From UBA7236 sp964638865 (GTDB lineage Bacteria > Bacteroidota > Bacteroidia > Chitinophagales > BACL12), in NCBI GenBank assembly GCA_964638865.1, contig CAZXBG010000077.1, positions 1-19,158 of the forward strand: 19,158 nt of DNA, given 5' to 3'. The number at the start of each line of letters is the position of its first letter. Position 1 is the first letter of the stretch. A program made the position numbers and the translations under genes. Below are positions 6,750 to 14,895 of this stretch, piece after piece. The notes beneath the pieces were generated by a model. It was not told where the DNA came from. It saw only the letters and a list, made by a program, of their open reading frames with translations, and made no database searches.

Positions 6750-7577
6750 ATGTCATCAGCAAAACCCGATTTCAGCAAAGTAAAACGCGTAACGGTGCAT
6801 ACCCTGCAGGAAATGAAGGAACAGGGCGTTAAAATTTCGATGTTAACCGCTTACGATTATTCCATGGCAACCATTTTAGATGATGCCGGAATTGATGTAA
6901 TACTGGTTGGAGACAGTGCCAGTAATGTAATGGCGGGACATGAAACTACGTTGCCGATCACGCTCGATCAGATGATATATCATGCATCCAGTGTGGTTCG
7001 GGCAATTGAAAGATGTCTTGTTGTTGTGGATCTTCCTTTTGGTTCTTATCAGGGAAATTCGAAAGTGGCCCTTGATTCTACAATTAGAATTATGAAGGAG
7101 TCAGGTGCTCATGCTGTAAAATTGGAAGGCGGTAGAGAGGTAAAAGAATCGGTGGAGAGGATTTTATCAGCAGGAATTCCGGTGATGGGACATTTGGGTT
7201 TGACACCGCAGTCCATTTATAAATTTGGAACCTATACCGTTAGAGCTACAGAAGAAGAGGAAGCAAAAAAATTATTTGAGGATGCACAATTGCTGCAACA
7301 ACTCGGTTGTTTTGCGTTGGTTTTAGAAAAAATTCCTGCCTCACTTGGTGAAAAGGTAGCTTCCTCGTTGCAAATACCCGTTATCGGAATTGGTGCCGGG
7401 GGCAAAGTGGACGGACAAGTTTTGGTTATGCACGATATGATGGGAATTACCAAAGAATTTAAACCGCGTTTTCTTCGCAGATATTTAAACTTATACGACG
7501 AAATTAAAAAGGGTGTAGGCGCTTACATAAATGACGTTAAAACCCAGGATTTTCCAAACGATATGGAAGAGTATTGA
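6750..7577 (+). CDS. panB: 3-methyl-2-oxobutanoate hydroxymethyltransferase (ketopantoate hydroxymethyltransferase)
   Basis: PanB transfers a hydroxymethyl group from 5,10-methylenetetrahydrofolate to 2-oxoisovalerate to form ketopantoate, the first committed step to pantothenate and CoA; it is a cytosolic Mg-dependent TIM-barrel enzyme. The 275-residue length is typical. Visible family motifs are LTAYD (32-36), VGDS with metal-binding Asp55, VDLPFGSYQ with Asp94, HAVKLEGG (121-128), GHLGLTPQS (148-156), LVLEKIP with the catalytic Glu193, and GIGAGGKVDGQVLV near 213-226. The ATG at 6750 is chosen because the family starts just before this point; an in-frame extension to 6672 would translate the octamer repeats. 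The gene stands alone on the plus strand: no panC or panD is adjacent, and it converges on a minus-strand gene 132 bases downstream. Confidence 0.97.
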   Translation: MSSAKPDFSKVKRVTVHTLQEMKEQGVKISMLTAYDYSMATILDDAGIDVILVGDSASNVMAGHETTLPITLDQMIYHASSVVRAIERCLVVVDLPFGSYQGNSKVALDSTIRIMKESGAHAVKLEGGREVKESVERILSAGIPVMGHLGLTPQSIYKFGTYTVRATEEEEAKKLFEDAQLLQQLGCFALVLEKIPASLGEKVASSLQIPVIGIGAGGKVDGQVLVMHDMMGITKEFKPRFLRRYLNLYDEIKKGVGAYINDVKTQDFPNDMEEY

Positions 7578-7593
7578 AGAATAGAAGGGAGAG

Positions 7594-7609
7594 GATTCGA
7601 AGATTCGAA
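7594..7609 (+). repeat. Period-8 direct repeat (GATTCGAA twice)
   Basis: Two exact, adjacent copies of GATTCGAA lie just after the panB stop codon. The sequence just upstream (AGAATAGAAG) is also purine-rich. The period matches the octamer arrays elsewhere in the window although the unit sequence differs. Confidence 0.55.
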
Positions 7610-7644
7610 GGACACCCTTGGAAAATTAAGGTAACATTGGGGAG

Positions 7645-7691
7645 ATTGCTGCAAAATTACTGCGTAATTTCTCGCAATGACGTTCACGTCA
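7645..7691. repeat. Nested hairpin and adjoining palindrome between convergent genes
   Basis: An outer ATTGC/GCAAT pairing (7645-7649 with 7674-7678) encloses a perfect seven-base stem AAATTAC/GTAATTT with a three-base loop (7654-7670). It runs directly into TGACGTTCACGTCA (7678-7691), a perfect inverted repeat of TGACGT. The segment ends 18 bases before the stop of the convergent gene. No T-run follows, so simple Rho-independent termination is doubtful; a 3'-end structure or a dispersed repeat fits better. Confidence 0.5.
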
Positions 7692-7709
7692 AAATGTTTA
7701 AAGAATAAT

Positions 7710-8639
7710 TCACCAAACAAAAATCTGCACACTTCCAATTTCCGGTTTTCTGCCCGGAATATCCCAATACCCATTGTATTGAACAAAGGTTGGCACCAGG
7801 TATCCATCTACAACAGATAATTTAACATCCATAGAAACATCAAAATCAAATAAGGCAGTAAAATAACTCAGACTGTATTTTCGGGAAACAATTTGCATGG
7901 TTTTTTTATCGAACCAAGTGGTCAATTCATTTATAACAACCTCCTCCCCTTTTTGCACTCCTTCTTTTTTCTTTATACTGAATACATAACAATCAACTCC
8001 TGTTGCATATCGCTGAGAGGAAATAGAATAATCGTAAAATGGTATCATTTCATCACTGAATATTTCCATTTTATTTTTCATCAGAGGTATATCATCCACA
8101 GGTTCCCCAGGATTAAATATCATGGTCTTTAATTGTTCTTTGCGCAACTCTAATTTAGAATCTGTTCCTGCATTGTTATCTGTGTCAACAATATTATTAC
8201 AAATGGTATCCTTATATAAAAAAATATAGGAAAAAACCCTCGCTGTGTAAAATTCCATTTCCTTTTTTTTATTGAAAAAATCGCCTGTAGAAACTTCGAA
8301 GGGAAAATCCATCCATCTGCAATTATTTTCGATATGCTGATATGTTCTGTTACCGTAAGAGGCAACGTTCAGATGTTCCTGATCAAACATGCGTACTGTT
8401 GTCGAGGAATTGTAATTTATGCGCCGTAAATTGCGAAAGGCTTCGTAAAAAGAGCTGTCAATTTGGGTAAATGCTATAAAATCGGTTACATTAAATCCAT
8501 CCCTTACCTCAATAAGAATGAATGAATCGAGTGTAATGATGCCCGGCAGATACAAACTGTCCTCCTTCTGAGAAAAAACGCTTGAGGTCCACAACATTAA
8601 CAAAGCAGTAACAAATATTTGCCTAATTTTACCAATCAT
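7710..8639 (-). CDS. Uncharacterised secreted protein
   Basis: A 309-residue protein with a signal peptide: a basic start (MIGKIR), a hydrophobic core at about 7-20 and a probable cleavage after VFSQ. There is no lipobox and no later transmembrane segment, so a periplasmic or exported location is likely. Charged, helix-like and beta-strand segments alternate. The C-terminal half (from about YATGVDCYVFSIKKKEG) reads as a run of strands (TTWFDKKTMQIVSRKYSL, SVVDGYLVPTFVQYNG), vaguely like LolA/outer-membrane-lipoprotein-sorting folds; that is a guess from pattern only. I do not recognise a named domain or catalytic motif. The gene is divergent from the M1 peptidase with only 23 bases between start codons, which suggests shared regulation, and it converges with panB. 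Certain as a gene, unknown in function. Confidence 0.8.
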   Translation of the reverse strand: MIGKIRQIFVTALLMLWTSSVFSQKEDSLYLPGIITLDSFILIEVRDGFNVTDFIAFTQIDSSFYEAFRNLRRINYNSSTTVRMFDQEHLNVASYGNRTYQHIENNCRWMDFPFEVSTGDFFNKKKEMEFYTARVFSYIFLYKDTICNNIVDTDNNAGTDSKLELRKEQLKTMIFNPGEPVDDIPLMKNKMEIFSDEMIPFYDYSISSQRYATGVDCYVFSIKKKEGVQKGEEVVINELTTWFDKKTMQIVSRKYSLSYFTALFDFDVSMDVKLSVVDGYLVPTFVQYNGYWDIPGRKPEIGSVQIFVW

Positions 8640-8655
8640 TAAGGTGTAAAAATAA

Positions 8656-8663
8656 CAAATCTA
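8656..8663 (-). promoter_or_regulatory. Candidate -7 box (TAGATTTG) overlapping the divergent start codon
   Basis: On the minus strand TAGATTTG is an exact TAnnTTTG match 16 bases before the ATG of the secreted-protein gene. Its first base is also the first base of the peptidase ATG on the other strand. No good -33 element is seen. If used, this promoter sits partly inside the neighbouring coding sequence. Confidence 0.4.
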
Positions 8664-11062
8664 TGTCGCGAACAATTTTCCAGAATATACTTTTCATTTT
8701 CTTTTTCGCCGGTTCTTTGTGTCTTTCCGCTGCTACACCCACAATCAGCGATTCCATCGATATTAAAAAAATTACCATCCGTTTGGATATTACTGATTAC
8801 GTTGGACAAACAATTAAAGGCAATACTGAAATTCATTTAAAAGCACTAGTGGATAATATCACACAAATTCCACTTGACCTTAAAGGATTAACAGTTGATT
8901 CTGTTAAAAATCTCCCTGATGAACATCTGCTATTTTCGCATACCGGAGAATTATTGTTAATTGATTTTCTCTCCACCTTAAATACAAATGATTCCACCGA
9001 TATTATTATTTATTACCGAGGAATTCCCGATGCAGATGGCAGTTGGGGAGGGTGGTATTGGAGTGGAGATTATTCGTATCAATTAGGCGTTGGTTTTGAT
9101 GCAATTCCGCATAATTTCGGAAGAATATGGTTTCCTTGTTTCGATAATTTTATTGAACGTTCTACCTATCGTTATGAAATAATAACGGAGGAGGATAAAA
9201 AAGCATATTGCGGAGGATTATTAGAAAGTGAAACAAATAATGGCGACGGAACAATTACATGGATCTGGAATTGCAACCAGACAATTCCAAGTTATCTTGC
9301 AAGTGTTGCGGTATCCACTTATACTTCCGTTAATAAAATTTATGCAGGAATTGAAGCAAATATTCCAATTGAAATTGCTGTTAAACCCGAAGACAGCACT
9401 GACCTGAATAATTCCTTTATTAATTTAGAAAATGCATTAAATACTTTTGAAACACACTATGGCGCATATGCATGGGACAGAGTGGGTTATGCTATTGTTC
9501 CATTCAGCGGAGGTGCGATGGAACACGCGATGAACATTGCGTATCCACTTTTTGCTGTAAATGGTACCACAACCTGGGAAAATTTATATGTACATGAATT
9601 ATCACATCATTGGTGGGGTGATCTAATCACTACTTCTAAGGCAGAAGAAATGTGGATGAATGAAGGATGGGCAGTGTATTCAGAACATTTATTTAATGAA
9701 AATTTATATGGCGCAGCTGCTTATAAAGATATGGTTCAATTAAATCATACAGAGGTATTACATTATGCAGCTGCACAGGATGGAAATAATTATTTTCCTA
9801 TCTCTGATGTTCCGCAAACATATACGTATGGTACAACAACTTATAAAAAAGGAGCTGATGTTGTGCATTCCTTAAGAGGATATTTAGGCGATGATCTGTT
9901 TTTTGATTGCATCACTTCCTTTTTAGATACCTTTCAGTTTCAATCGGTTACTGCTGCCGATCTTCGCGATCATTTAAGCGCCTGCAGCGGAATAAACATG
10001 CATGATTTTTTTGATGGATGGGTTTATCAGTCAGGGTTTCCGGGTTTTGAAATTGAAGATTTCGGTTATACTGATTATGGAACATTAATGAGTATATGTA
10101 TTGAACAAAAATTATATCATGCAACAAATTATTGCAACAATGTTCCGCTTACGATCTCCTTTTTTAATGCTGATTGGCAAAAAGTAAATACGATTTCCGC
10201 TTTCGTAAGCGGCGAACATACACACATAGATCTTCCCGATATTGAAGCAATTTATGCTATAATTGACTATGATGAAAAAATTAATGATGCAGTAACGGAA
10301 GATGAAATTATTATCAAATCACCCGATACTTACGAATTAGACAATGCATTTATTGATATTACTGTTAATTCTATTACAGATTCCATTTACATCTATGCGC
10401 AACAATACTGGTTGCCGGCAGATAACTTTAAAACCGCTCATCCGGGTATACATTTAAGTCCTGACAGATACTGGAAAATAAATGGAATTATACCAAACGA
10501 CCTTGATGCAACCGCAAAAATTTTATACAATGGACAGTTAAATTTAGGAGGAGGTTATTTAGATAATAATTTGATGACCAATGTGGAGGATAGTCTCTTA
10601 TTATTTTACCGCAGTTCTCCGGATATTGACTGGGAAATTTATCCTTATTACACATTAAACGACTGGGGAAACAACAATGATAAACGCGGTGCATTTGAAT
10701 TGAGTAAATTACAAATCGGGGAATATACATTTGGTATCTATAATTCCAGTTTACCCGATGCACCTTTAGATGTTACAATGAGTTGCCCTGATTTTCTGGA
10801 AATAAAAATTACGAATAATAATTTATTGAAAATATTTCCTAATCCTGCCGACAATATTATCTCCATACAATTGGATGAACGCAACAGCGATTTGTTTATT
10901 AAAATAATTAACTCCGCCGGTGATACTGTAAAAACAATTCCCTTAAATTACTTTACCCAAAGTGTTTCGGTAAAAGACCTGCCTTCAGGAACTTATCAAC
11001 TCTATGTTGAAAACAGCGGTTTTGAAAGAATTGCGTCCCAAATGCTTATGATTATTCATTAA
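8663..11062 (+). CDS. M1 family zinc metallopeptidase with type IX secretion sorting domain
   Basis: A 799-residue secreted aminopeptidase-like enzyme. A signal peptide (about 1-24, ending LSAA) precedes an M1 N-terminal beta-domain. The catalytic domain shows the exopeptidase motif as GGAMEH (283-288; His where GAMEN has Asn, a variant I recall in other M1 enzymes), the zinc site H311-E312-L-S-H315 with the third ligand Glu334 after 18 residues (NEGWA), and a probable transition-state Tyr394 in TYKKGA. The last ~80 residues begin at LKIFPNPADN and continue through LPSGTYQLYV, a typical Por/type IX secretion C-terminal sorting domain, so the enzyme is predicted to cross the outer membrane and be surface-attached or released. 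A bacterial M1 core plus sorting domain accounts for the full length. The dehydrogenase gene follows after 22 bases and could be read through, although function gives no link. Confidence 0.93.
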   Translation: MSRTIFQNILFIFFFAGSLCLSAATPTISDSIDIKKITIRLDITDYVGQTIKGNTEIHLKALVDNITQIPLDLKGLTVDSVKNLPDEHLLFSHTGELLLIDFLSTLNTNDSTDIIIYYRGIPDADGSWGGWYWSGDYSYQLGVGFDAIPHNFGRIWFPCFDNFIERSTYRYEIITEEDKKAYCGGLLESETNNGDGTITWIWNCNQTIPSYLASVAVSTYTSVNKIYAGIEANIPIEIAVKPEDSTDLNNSFINLENALNTFETHYGAYAWDRVGYAIVPFSGGAMEHAMNIAYPLFAVNGTTTWENLYVHELSHHWWGDLITTSKAEEMWMNEGWAVYSEHLFNENLYGAAAYKDMVQLNHTEVLHYAAAQDGNNYFPISDVPQTYTYGTTTYKKGADVVHSLRGYLGDDLFFDCITSFLDTFQFQSVTAADLRDHLSACSGINMHDFFDGWVYQSGFPGFEIEDFGYTDYGTLMSICIEQKLYHATNYCNNVPLTISFFNADWQKVNTISAFVSGEHTHIDLPDIEAIYAIIDYDEKINDAVTEDEIIIKSPDTYELDNAFIDITVNSITDSIYIYAQQYWLPADNFKTAHPGIHLSPDRYWKINGIIPNDLDATAKILYNGQLNLGGGYLDNNLMTNVEDSLLLFYRSSPDIDWEIYPYYTLNDWGNNNDKRGAFELSKLQIGEYTFGIYNSSLPDAPLDVTMSCPDFLEIKITNNNLLKIFPNPADNIISIQLDERNSDLFIKIINSAGDTVKTIPLNYFTQSVSVKDLPSGTYQLYVENSGFERIASQMLMIIH

Positions 11063-11084
11063 TATTGCGCAAATTAATTTTGTG

Positions 11085-11972
11085 ATGAATAATATTACCG
11101 TGATAGGTGCCGGTACCATGGGAAACGGGATTGCACATATTTTTGCCATGAAAGGCTTTAAAGTGAATCTTGTTGATGTTTCTGAAACTGCACTCGAAAA
11201 AGCTGTTCAAACAATTAGCAACAACCTTGACCGCATGGTTGTAAAGGAAAAAATAACATCTGCGGATAAGGAAAGTACACTGGCAAATCTTTCTACTTAC
11301 ACTTCACTTGATCATTCGGCAAATTCGGATCTGGTAGTGGAAGCTGCAACAGAACGAATAGATCTCAAACTAAAAATATTTTCTGAACTAGACCTTATTT
11401 GTAATGAAAATACGATTTTAGCTTCTAATACCTCTTCCATTTCCATTACTAAAATTGCCTCTGTTACCAAACGTCCGGATAAAATAATTGGAATGCATTT
11501 TATGAATCCTGTGCCACTTATGAAATTGGTGGAAGTGATAAGAGGATATGCTACCAGTGATGCGACAACCGAATTGATCATGAACCTCAGCAAACAACTC
11601 GACAAAACTGCTGTTGAAGTAAATGACTATCCCGGTTTTATTGCCAACAGAATTTTAATGCCTATGTTAAATGAGGCAATTTATTCTTTGTATGAAGGCG
11701 TTGCCGGAGTATATGAAATTGATACGGTAATGAAATTAGGAATGGCTCATCCGATGGGACCTCTGCAACTTGCAGATTTTATAGGATTGGATGTATGCTT
11801 AAGTATATTGAATGTGTTGCATACCGGATTTGGAAATCCGAAATATGCGCCTTGTCCTTTGTTGGTGAATATGGTAACAGCAGGTTATTTTGGCGTAAAA
11901 TCGGGTGAAGGGTTTTACAAATATGAACAGGGAAATAAAGAATTAATTGTATCTGCAAGATTTGCAAAATAA
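11085..11972 (+). CDS. hbd: 3-hydroxybutyryl-CoA dehydrogenase family protein
   Basis: Interconverts (S)-3-hydroxyacyl-CoA (typically 3-hydroxybutyryl-CoA) and acetoacetyl-CoA with NAD(P). The 295-residue length is that of the short single-function family. The Rossmann motif GAGTMGNG spans 8-15; the catalytic His138 is in MHFMNPVP and its partner Glu150 in KLVEVIRG; Ser117 (ASNTSS) and Asn188 (ANRI) complete the active-site set. The C-terminal domain contains HPMGPLQLADFIGLD, and GVKSGEGFY is the usual family ending. The ATG at 11085 is preferred to the in-frame GTG at 11082, because the Rossmann strand begins immediately after it. A TAATTTTG -7-like string directly precedes the ATG (11075-11082) but is too close for an ordinary leader. 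Its likely partner is the enoyl-CoA hydratase-like gene at 14896-15675, on the other strand. Whether it acts in fatty-acid, amino-acid or butyrate metabolism cannot be told here. Confidence 0.93.
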   Translation: MNNITVIGAGTMGNGIAHIFAMKGFKVNLVDVSETALEKAVQTISNNLDRMVVKEKITSADKESTLANLSTYTSLDHSANSDLVVEAATERIDLKLKIFSELDLICNENTILASNTSSISITKIASVTKRPDKIIGMHFMNPVPLMKLVEVIRGYATSDATTELIMNLSKQLDKTAVEVNDYPGFIANRILMPMLNEAIYSLYEGVAGVYEIDTVMKLGMAHPMGPLQLADFIGLDVCLSILNVLHTGFGNPKYAPCPLLVNMVTAGYFGVKSGEGFYKYEQGNKELIVSARFAK

Positions 11973-12008
11973 CGTACCCGTATATAATAAAATATTAATA
12001 CGGAGCAC

Positions 12009-12040
12009 TAAATTAATAAATTAACAAATTACTAAACCGA
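12009..12040 (+). repeat. Period-8 A/T-rich repeat upstream of the DDAH-like gene
   Basis: Four units in register at 12009, 12017, 12025 and 12033: two exact TAAATTAA, then CAAATTAC and TAAACCGA. On the complementary strand this reads as TTTG/TTTA-TTAA units similar to the ATTTGyTA arrays near 6446-6583. It ends eight bases before the start codon. A short inverted repeat CCGTAT/ATACGG (11978-12003) lies just upstream. Confidence 0.5.
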
Positions 12041-12048
12041 AAATAAAA

Positions 12049-12978
12049 ATGACTCCAGTATTTGCAAAGGCGTATGGCACTAATGAGGTGCATTTCCAAT
12101 TAGAAGATTGTGACGCGAGAGTGGAACCGAGAAAAGTTTTGATGTGCACACCAAACTATTATACTATAGTAGATGTTAAAAATGTGCACATGCAAAATCA
12201 AAAAGGAAATGTAAATCCTGAAAAGGCAAATATTCAGTGGGATAATTTGCGCAACACCTATTTGGGATTTAAAACACAAAAATATCTTGATGAAGTACAT
12301 GTGATTGATGGTGTAGAGGGATTAGAGGACATGGTTTTTTGCGCAAATCAAAGTTTCCCTTGGGTAATGTGGAATGGCGAAAAAGTTGCACTCATGAGCA
12401 GAATGCGTCATGAAAATCGCCAGAATGAAATTCCATATATAGAAGATTTTTATAAAGATCACGGTTATAAAATTGTGGATCTTCAAAGTAAATATCATTT
12501 CGAAGGGATGGGTGATATGATAGCACATCCGGGAAAAAGATTATTGTACGGTGGATTTGGTTTCAGAAGCGATAAAAATGTATACGAAGAAATAGCGAGA
12601 ACATTGGATGCACCTATTATTACCCTAGAACTTATTAATGAAAATTACTATCATCTGGACACCTGTTTTCTTCCTTTAAATCATGCGGAAGTATTAATTG
12701 CTCCTGACGCTTTTTCTCCGGAGTCTATTGCGATTATCAGAAAAATGTTTGAAGGGGTATATGAAACACCTGAACAGGAAGCAATAGATGGGTTTGCCTG
12801 TAATGCACATATAATTTACGGCACTAATAAAATGAGTTCAGCGGCAATAATTCAAAGAAATAATCCTGTATCGCTTAACATCGTTCAACAAAGCGCACAT
12901 TCGGTAATGGAAGTGGAAACCGGAGAATTTATGAAAAGTGGTGGCAGTGTATTTTGTATGAAAATGATGGTGTATTGA
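12049..12978 (+). CDS. Guanidino-group-modifying hydrolase (DDAH/amidinotransferase-like)
   Basis: A 309-residue cytosolic enzyme of the amidinotransferase/dimethylarginine dimethylaminohydrolase/arginine-deiminase superfamily. Family landmarks: LMCTPNYY near the start (31-38), MVFCANQSF (95-103, the MVFTAN-type motif), Glu152 and Asp156 in FEGMGD, His202 in YYHLDTCFLPL, and the nucleophile Cys303 in GGSVFCM seven residues from the end. The Glu-His-Cys spacing and the near-terminal Cys match DDAH-like hydrolases that act on a guanidino or ureido group of arginine, methylarginine or citrulline; the substrate cannot be chosen from sequence alone. The last residues are short compared with amidinotransferases, which favours a hydrolase. 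bioD starts 29 bases downstream, so an operon with bioD-bioA is possible, though no shared pathway is known. Fold and catalytic triad confident, reaction uncertain. Confidence 0.87.
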   Translation: MTPVFAKAYGTNEVHFQLEDCDARVEPRKVLMCTPNYYTIVDVKNVHMQNQKGNVNPEKANIQWDNLRNTYLGFKTQKYLDEVHVIDGVEGLEDMVFCANQSFPWVMWNGEKVALMSRMRHENRQNEIPYIEDFYKDHGYKIVDLQSKYHFEGMGDMIAHPGKRLLYGGFGFRSDKNVYEEIARTLDAPIITLELINENYYHLDTCFLPLNHAEVLIAPDAFSPESIAIIRKMFEGVYETPEQEAIDGFACNAHIIYGTNKMSSAAIIQRNNPVSLNIVQQSAHSVMEVETGEFMKSGGSVFCMKMMVY

Positions 12979-13007
12979 TCAAAAACTAAATAAAACCCCA
13001 AAATAAA

Positions 13008-13628
13008 ATGAATTACTTTGTAACCGGCATAGGCACCGACGTAGGAAAGACAATTGTTTCTGCTGTATTAGTGGAAGCAATTCAGGCTGACTATTGGAAA
13101 CCTGTTCAATGCGGTGGTTTGGATTACACTGATACACAACGTGTAAAAAATCTTATTTCCAATTCGAAAACTCAATTTTTTGAAGAAACGTATACGTTTA
13201 AACATCCATTGTCGCCACATGCTGCTGCAAAATTAGAAAATACTGAAATTGACATCAATAACATCATTTTACCACAAACACAAAATAACCTGATTATTGA
13301 AGGCGCCGGAGGTTTAATGGTGCCATTAAACAATAATTTTTTAATGCTTGACCTTATTAAAAAATTCCAACTTACTGTGATATTAGTTTCTAAAAATTAT
13401 CTCGGAAGTATAAACCATACCTTGCTCACTGCTGAGGTATTAAAATTAAATAACATACCTGTTGCAGGCATAATTTTTAATGGTATTGAAAATAAGGAGT
13501 CAGAAAATTTTATTGAAAAATATACCCAACTTAAAATTTATGGGCGGGTAAATTATGAAGATGTAATTGACAAAGGATTTATAAAAAGAAATGCGGAAAA
13601 ACTAAAATCTAGTTCCAACTCCAACTAA
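13008..13628 (+). CDS. bioD: Dethiobiotin synthetase (ATP-dependent)
   Basis: Closes the ureido ring of dethiobiotin from 7,8-diaminopelargonic acid, CO2 and ATP, the penultimate step of biotin synthesis, in the cytosol as a dimer. The 206-residue length is typical. The P-loop GIGTDVGKT occupies 7-15 (Lys14), WKPVQ carries the conserved Lys31, HPLSPHAAA (66-74) and IEGAGGLMVPL (97-107) are family hallmarks, and NYLGSINHTLLT is the usual substrate-side segment. The start ATG at 13008 puts the P-loop at the expected distance. bioA follows after 11 bases, so the two are very likely one transcript making consecutive products. The C-terminus is Lys/Ser/Asn-rich and variable. Confidence 0.96.
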   Translation: MNYFVTGIGTDVGKTIVSAVLVEAIQADYWKPVQCGGLDYTDTQRVKNLISNSKTQFFEETYTFKHPLSPHAAAKLENTEIDINNIILPQTQNNLIIEGAGGLMVPLNNNFLMLDLIKKFQLTVILVSKNYLGSINHTLLTAEVLKLNNIPVAGIIFNGIENKESENFIEKYTQLKIYGRVNYEDVIDKGFIKRNAEKLKSSSNSN

Positions 13629-13639
13629 AAGTTAAATTA

Positions 13640-14893
13640 ATGGATCATACTGAATACATCTGGCATCCATTTACCCAAATGAAACTTGAAACACAACCAA
13701 TTAAAATTATTCGGGGTGAGGGTGCAATACTATTTGATGATAATAATAAAAGTTATATTGATGCAATATCAAGTTGGTGGACAAACTTACACGGCCACGC
13801 GCATCCATACATAGCTAAGAAGGTTTTTGAACAACATCAAATTCTTGAACATGTTATTTTTGCGGGCTTCACACATGAGCCTGCATTAAACCTTGCAAAA
13901 AGATTAATAGAGGATCATTTGCCGGAAAATATTTTCAAAATATTTTATTCTGATAATGGGTCCACAAGTGTGGAGGTTGCAATTAAAATGGCAATCAAAT
14001 ATTGGTTCAATCGCAACATTCCAAAAACAAAAATAATCGCGTTCGAAAGCGCTTATCACGGTGATACTTTCGGAAGCATGAGCGTAAGTGAACGAGATGC
14101 ATTTACTAAAGCCTTTCACAAGAATTTATTTGATGTTACCTTTATTCCTTTACCGCTAAAAGGGCAAGAGGAAAAATGTAACCAGGCATTTGAAAAAGCA
14201 ATTTCTGAAAATGATGTTGCCGCTTTTATTTATGAGCCACTGATATTAGGTGCAGGTGGAATGTTGATGTACGAGCCGGCTTCCTTGAATTATTTATTGC
14301 AAAAAGCGAAAGAAAAAGATATTATCTGTATTGCTGATGAAGTGATGACAGGTTTTTTCAGAACAGGAAAAATGTTCGCTTCTGAATATTGTGAGATCAA
14401 ACCGGATATTATGTGCCTGAGTAAAGGTCTTACAGGTGGAACAATGGCATTAGGTGTTACTGCGTGTGCTCAATTTATTTATGATGCATTTTACAATGAT
14501 GATAAAATGAAAGCCTTTTACCACGGACATTCCTATACTGCTAATCCGCTTGCGTGTACTGCCGCATTGGCAAGTTTGGATCTCGTGGAAAAGGAAGGTT
14601 TTATAGATTCCATTAATATTATTCAATCGCAACATCAAAAATTTGCAGAAACGATTAAGCAGGCTACACATTTCGAAAATATAAGACAAAGAGGAACTAT
14701 AATTGCATTCGACCTAAAAACTAATTCCGAAACAAATTATTTTAATTCATCTCGGGATATACTTTACCGGTATTTTATAGAAAGAGGAATATTGTTAAGG
14801 CCATTGGGAAATACAGTATACCTAATGCCACCCTATTGCATTACAGCAGAACAATTGCAATTAGTGTATGCAAGTATTTTAGAATACAAATAA
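13640..14893 (+). CDS. bioA: Adenosylmethionine-8-amino-7-oxononanoate aminotransferase (DAPA synthase)
   Basis: A PLP-dependent class-III aminotransferase that converts KAPA to 7,8-diaminopelargonic acid using S-adenosylmethionine as amino donor, supplying BioD. At 417 residues it has the normal length. Motifs: WHPFTQM (8-14), SSWWTNLHGH (44-53, a BioA-type signature), YHGDTFGSMS (139-148), ADEVMTGFFRTG (232-243) with the PLP-nitrogen Asp233, and SKGLTGG with the Schiff-base Lys262. The segment FYHGHSYTANPLACTA is also typical. It lies 11 bases after bioD; no bioF, bioB or bioC is in the window. It converges on the enoyl-CoA hydratase gene with only two bases between stop codons, so transcription from the two sides must overlap or be terminated inside coding sequence. 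Confidence 0.96.
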   Translation: MDHTEYIWHPFTQMKLETQPIKIIRGEGAILFDDNNKSYIDAISSWWTNLHGHAHPYIAKKVFEQHQILEHVIFAGFTHEPALNLAKRLIEDHLPENIFKIFYSDNGSTSVEVAIKMAIKYWFNRNIPKTKIIAFESAYHGDTFGSMSVSERDAFTKAFHKNLFDVTFIPLPLKGQEEKCNQAFEKAISENDVAAFIYEPLILGAGGMLMYEPASLNYLLQKAKEKDIICIADEVMTGFFRTGKMFASEYCEIKPDIMCLSKGLTGGTMALGVTACAQFIYDAFYNDDKMKAFYHGHSYTANPLACTAALASLDLVEKEGFIDSINIIQSQHQKFAETIKQATHFENIRQRGTIIAFDLKTNSETNYFNSSRDILYRYFIERGILLRPLGNTVYLMPPYCITAEQLQLVYASILEYK

Positions 14894-14895
14894 TC

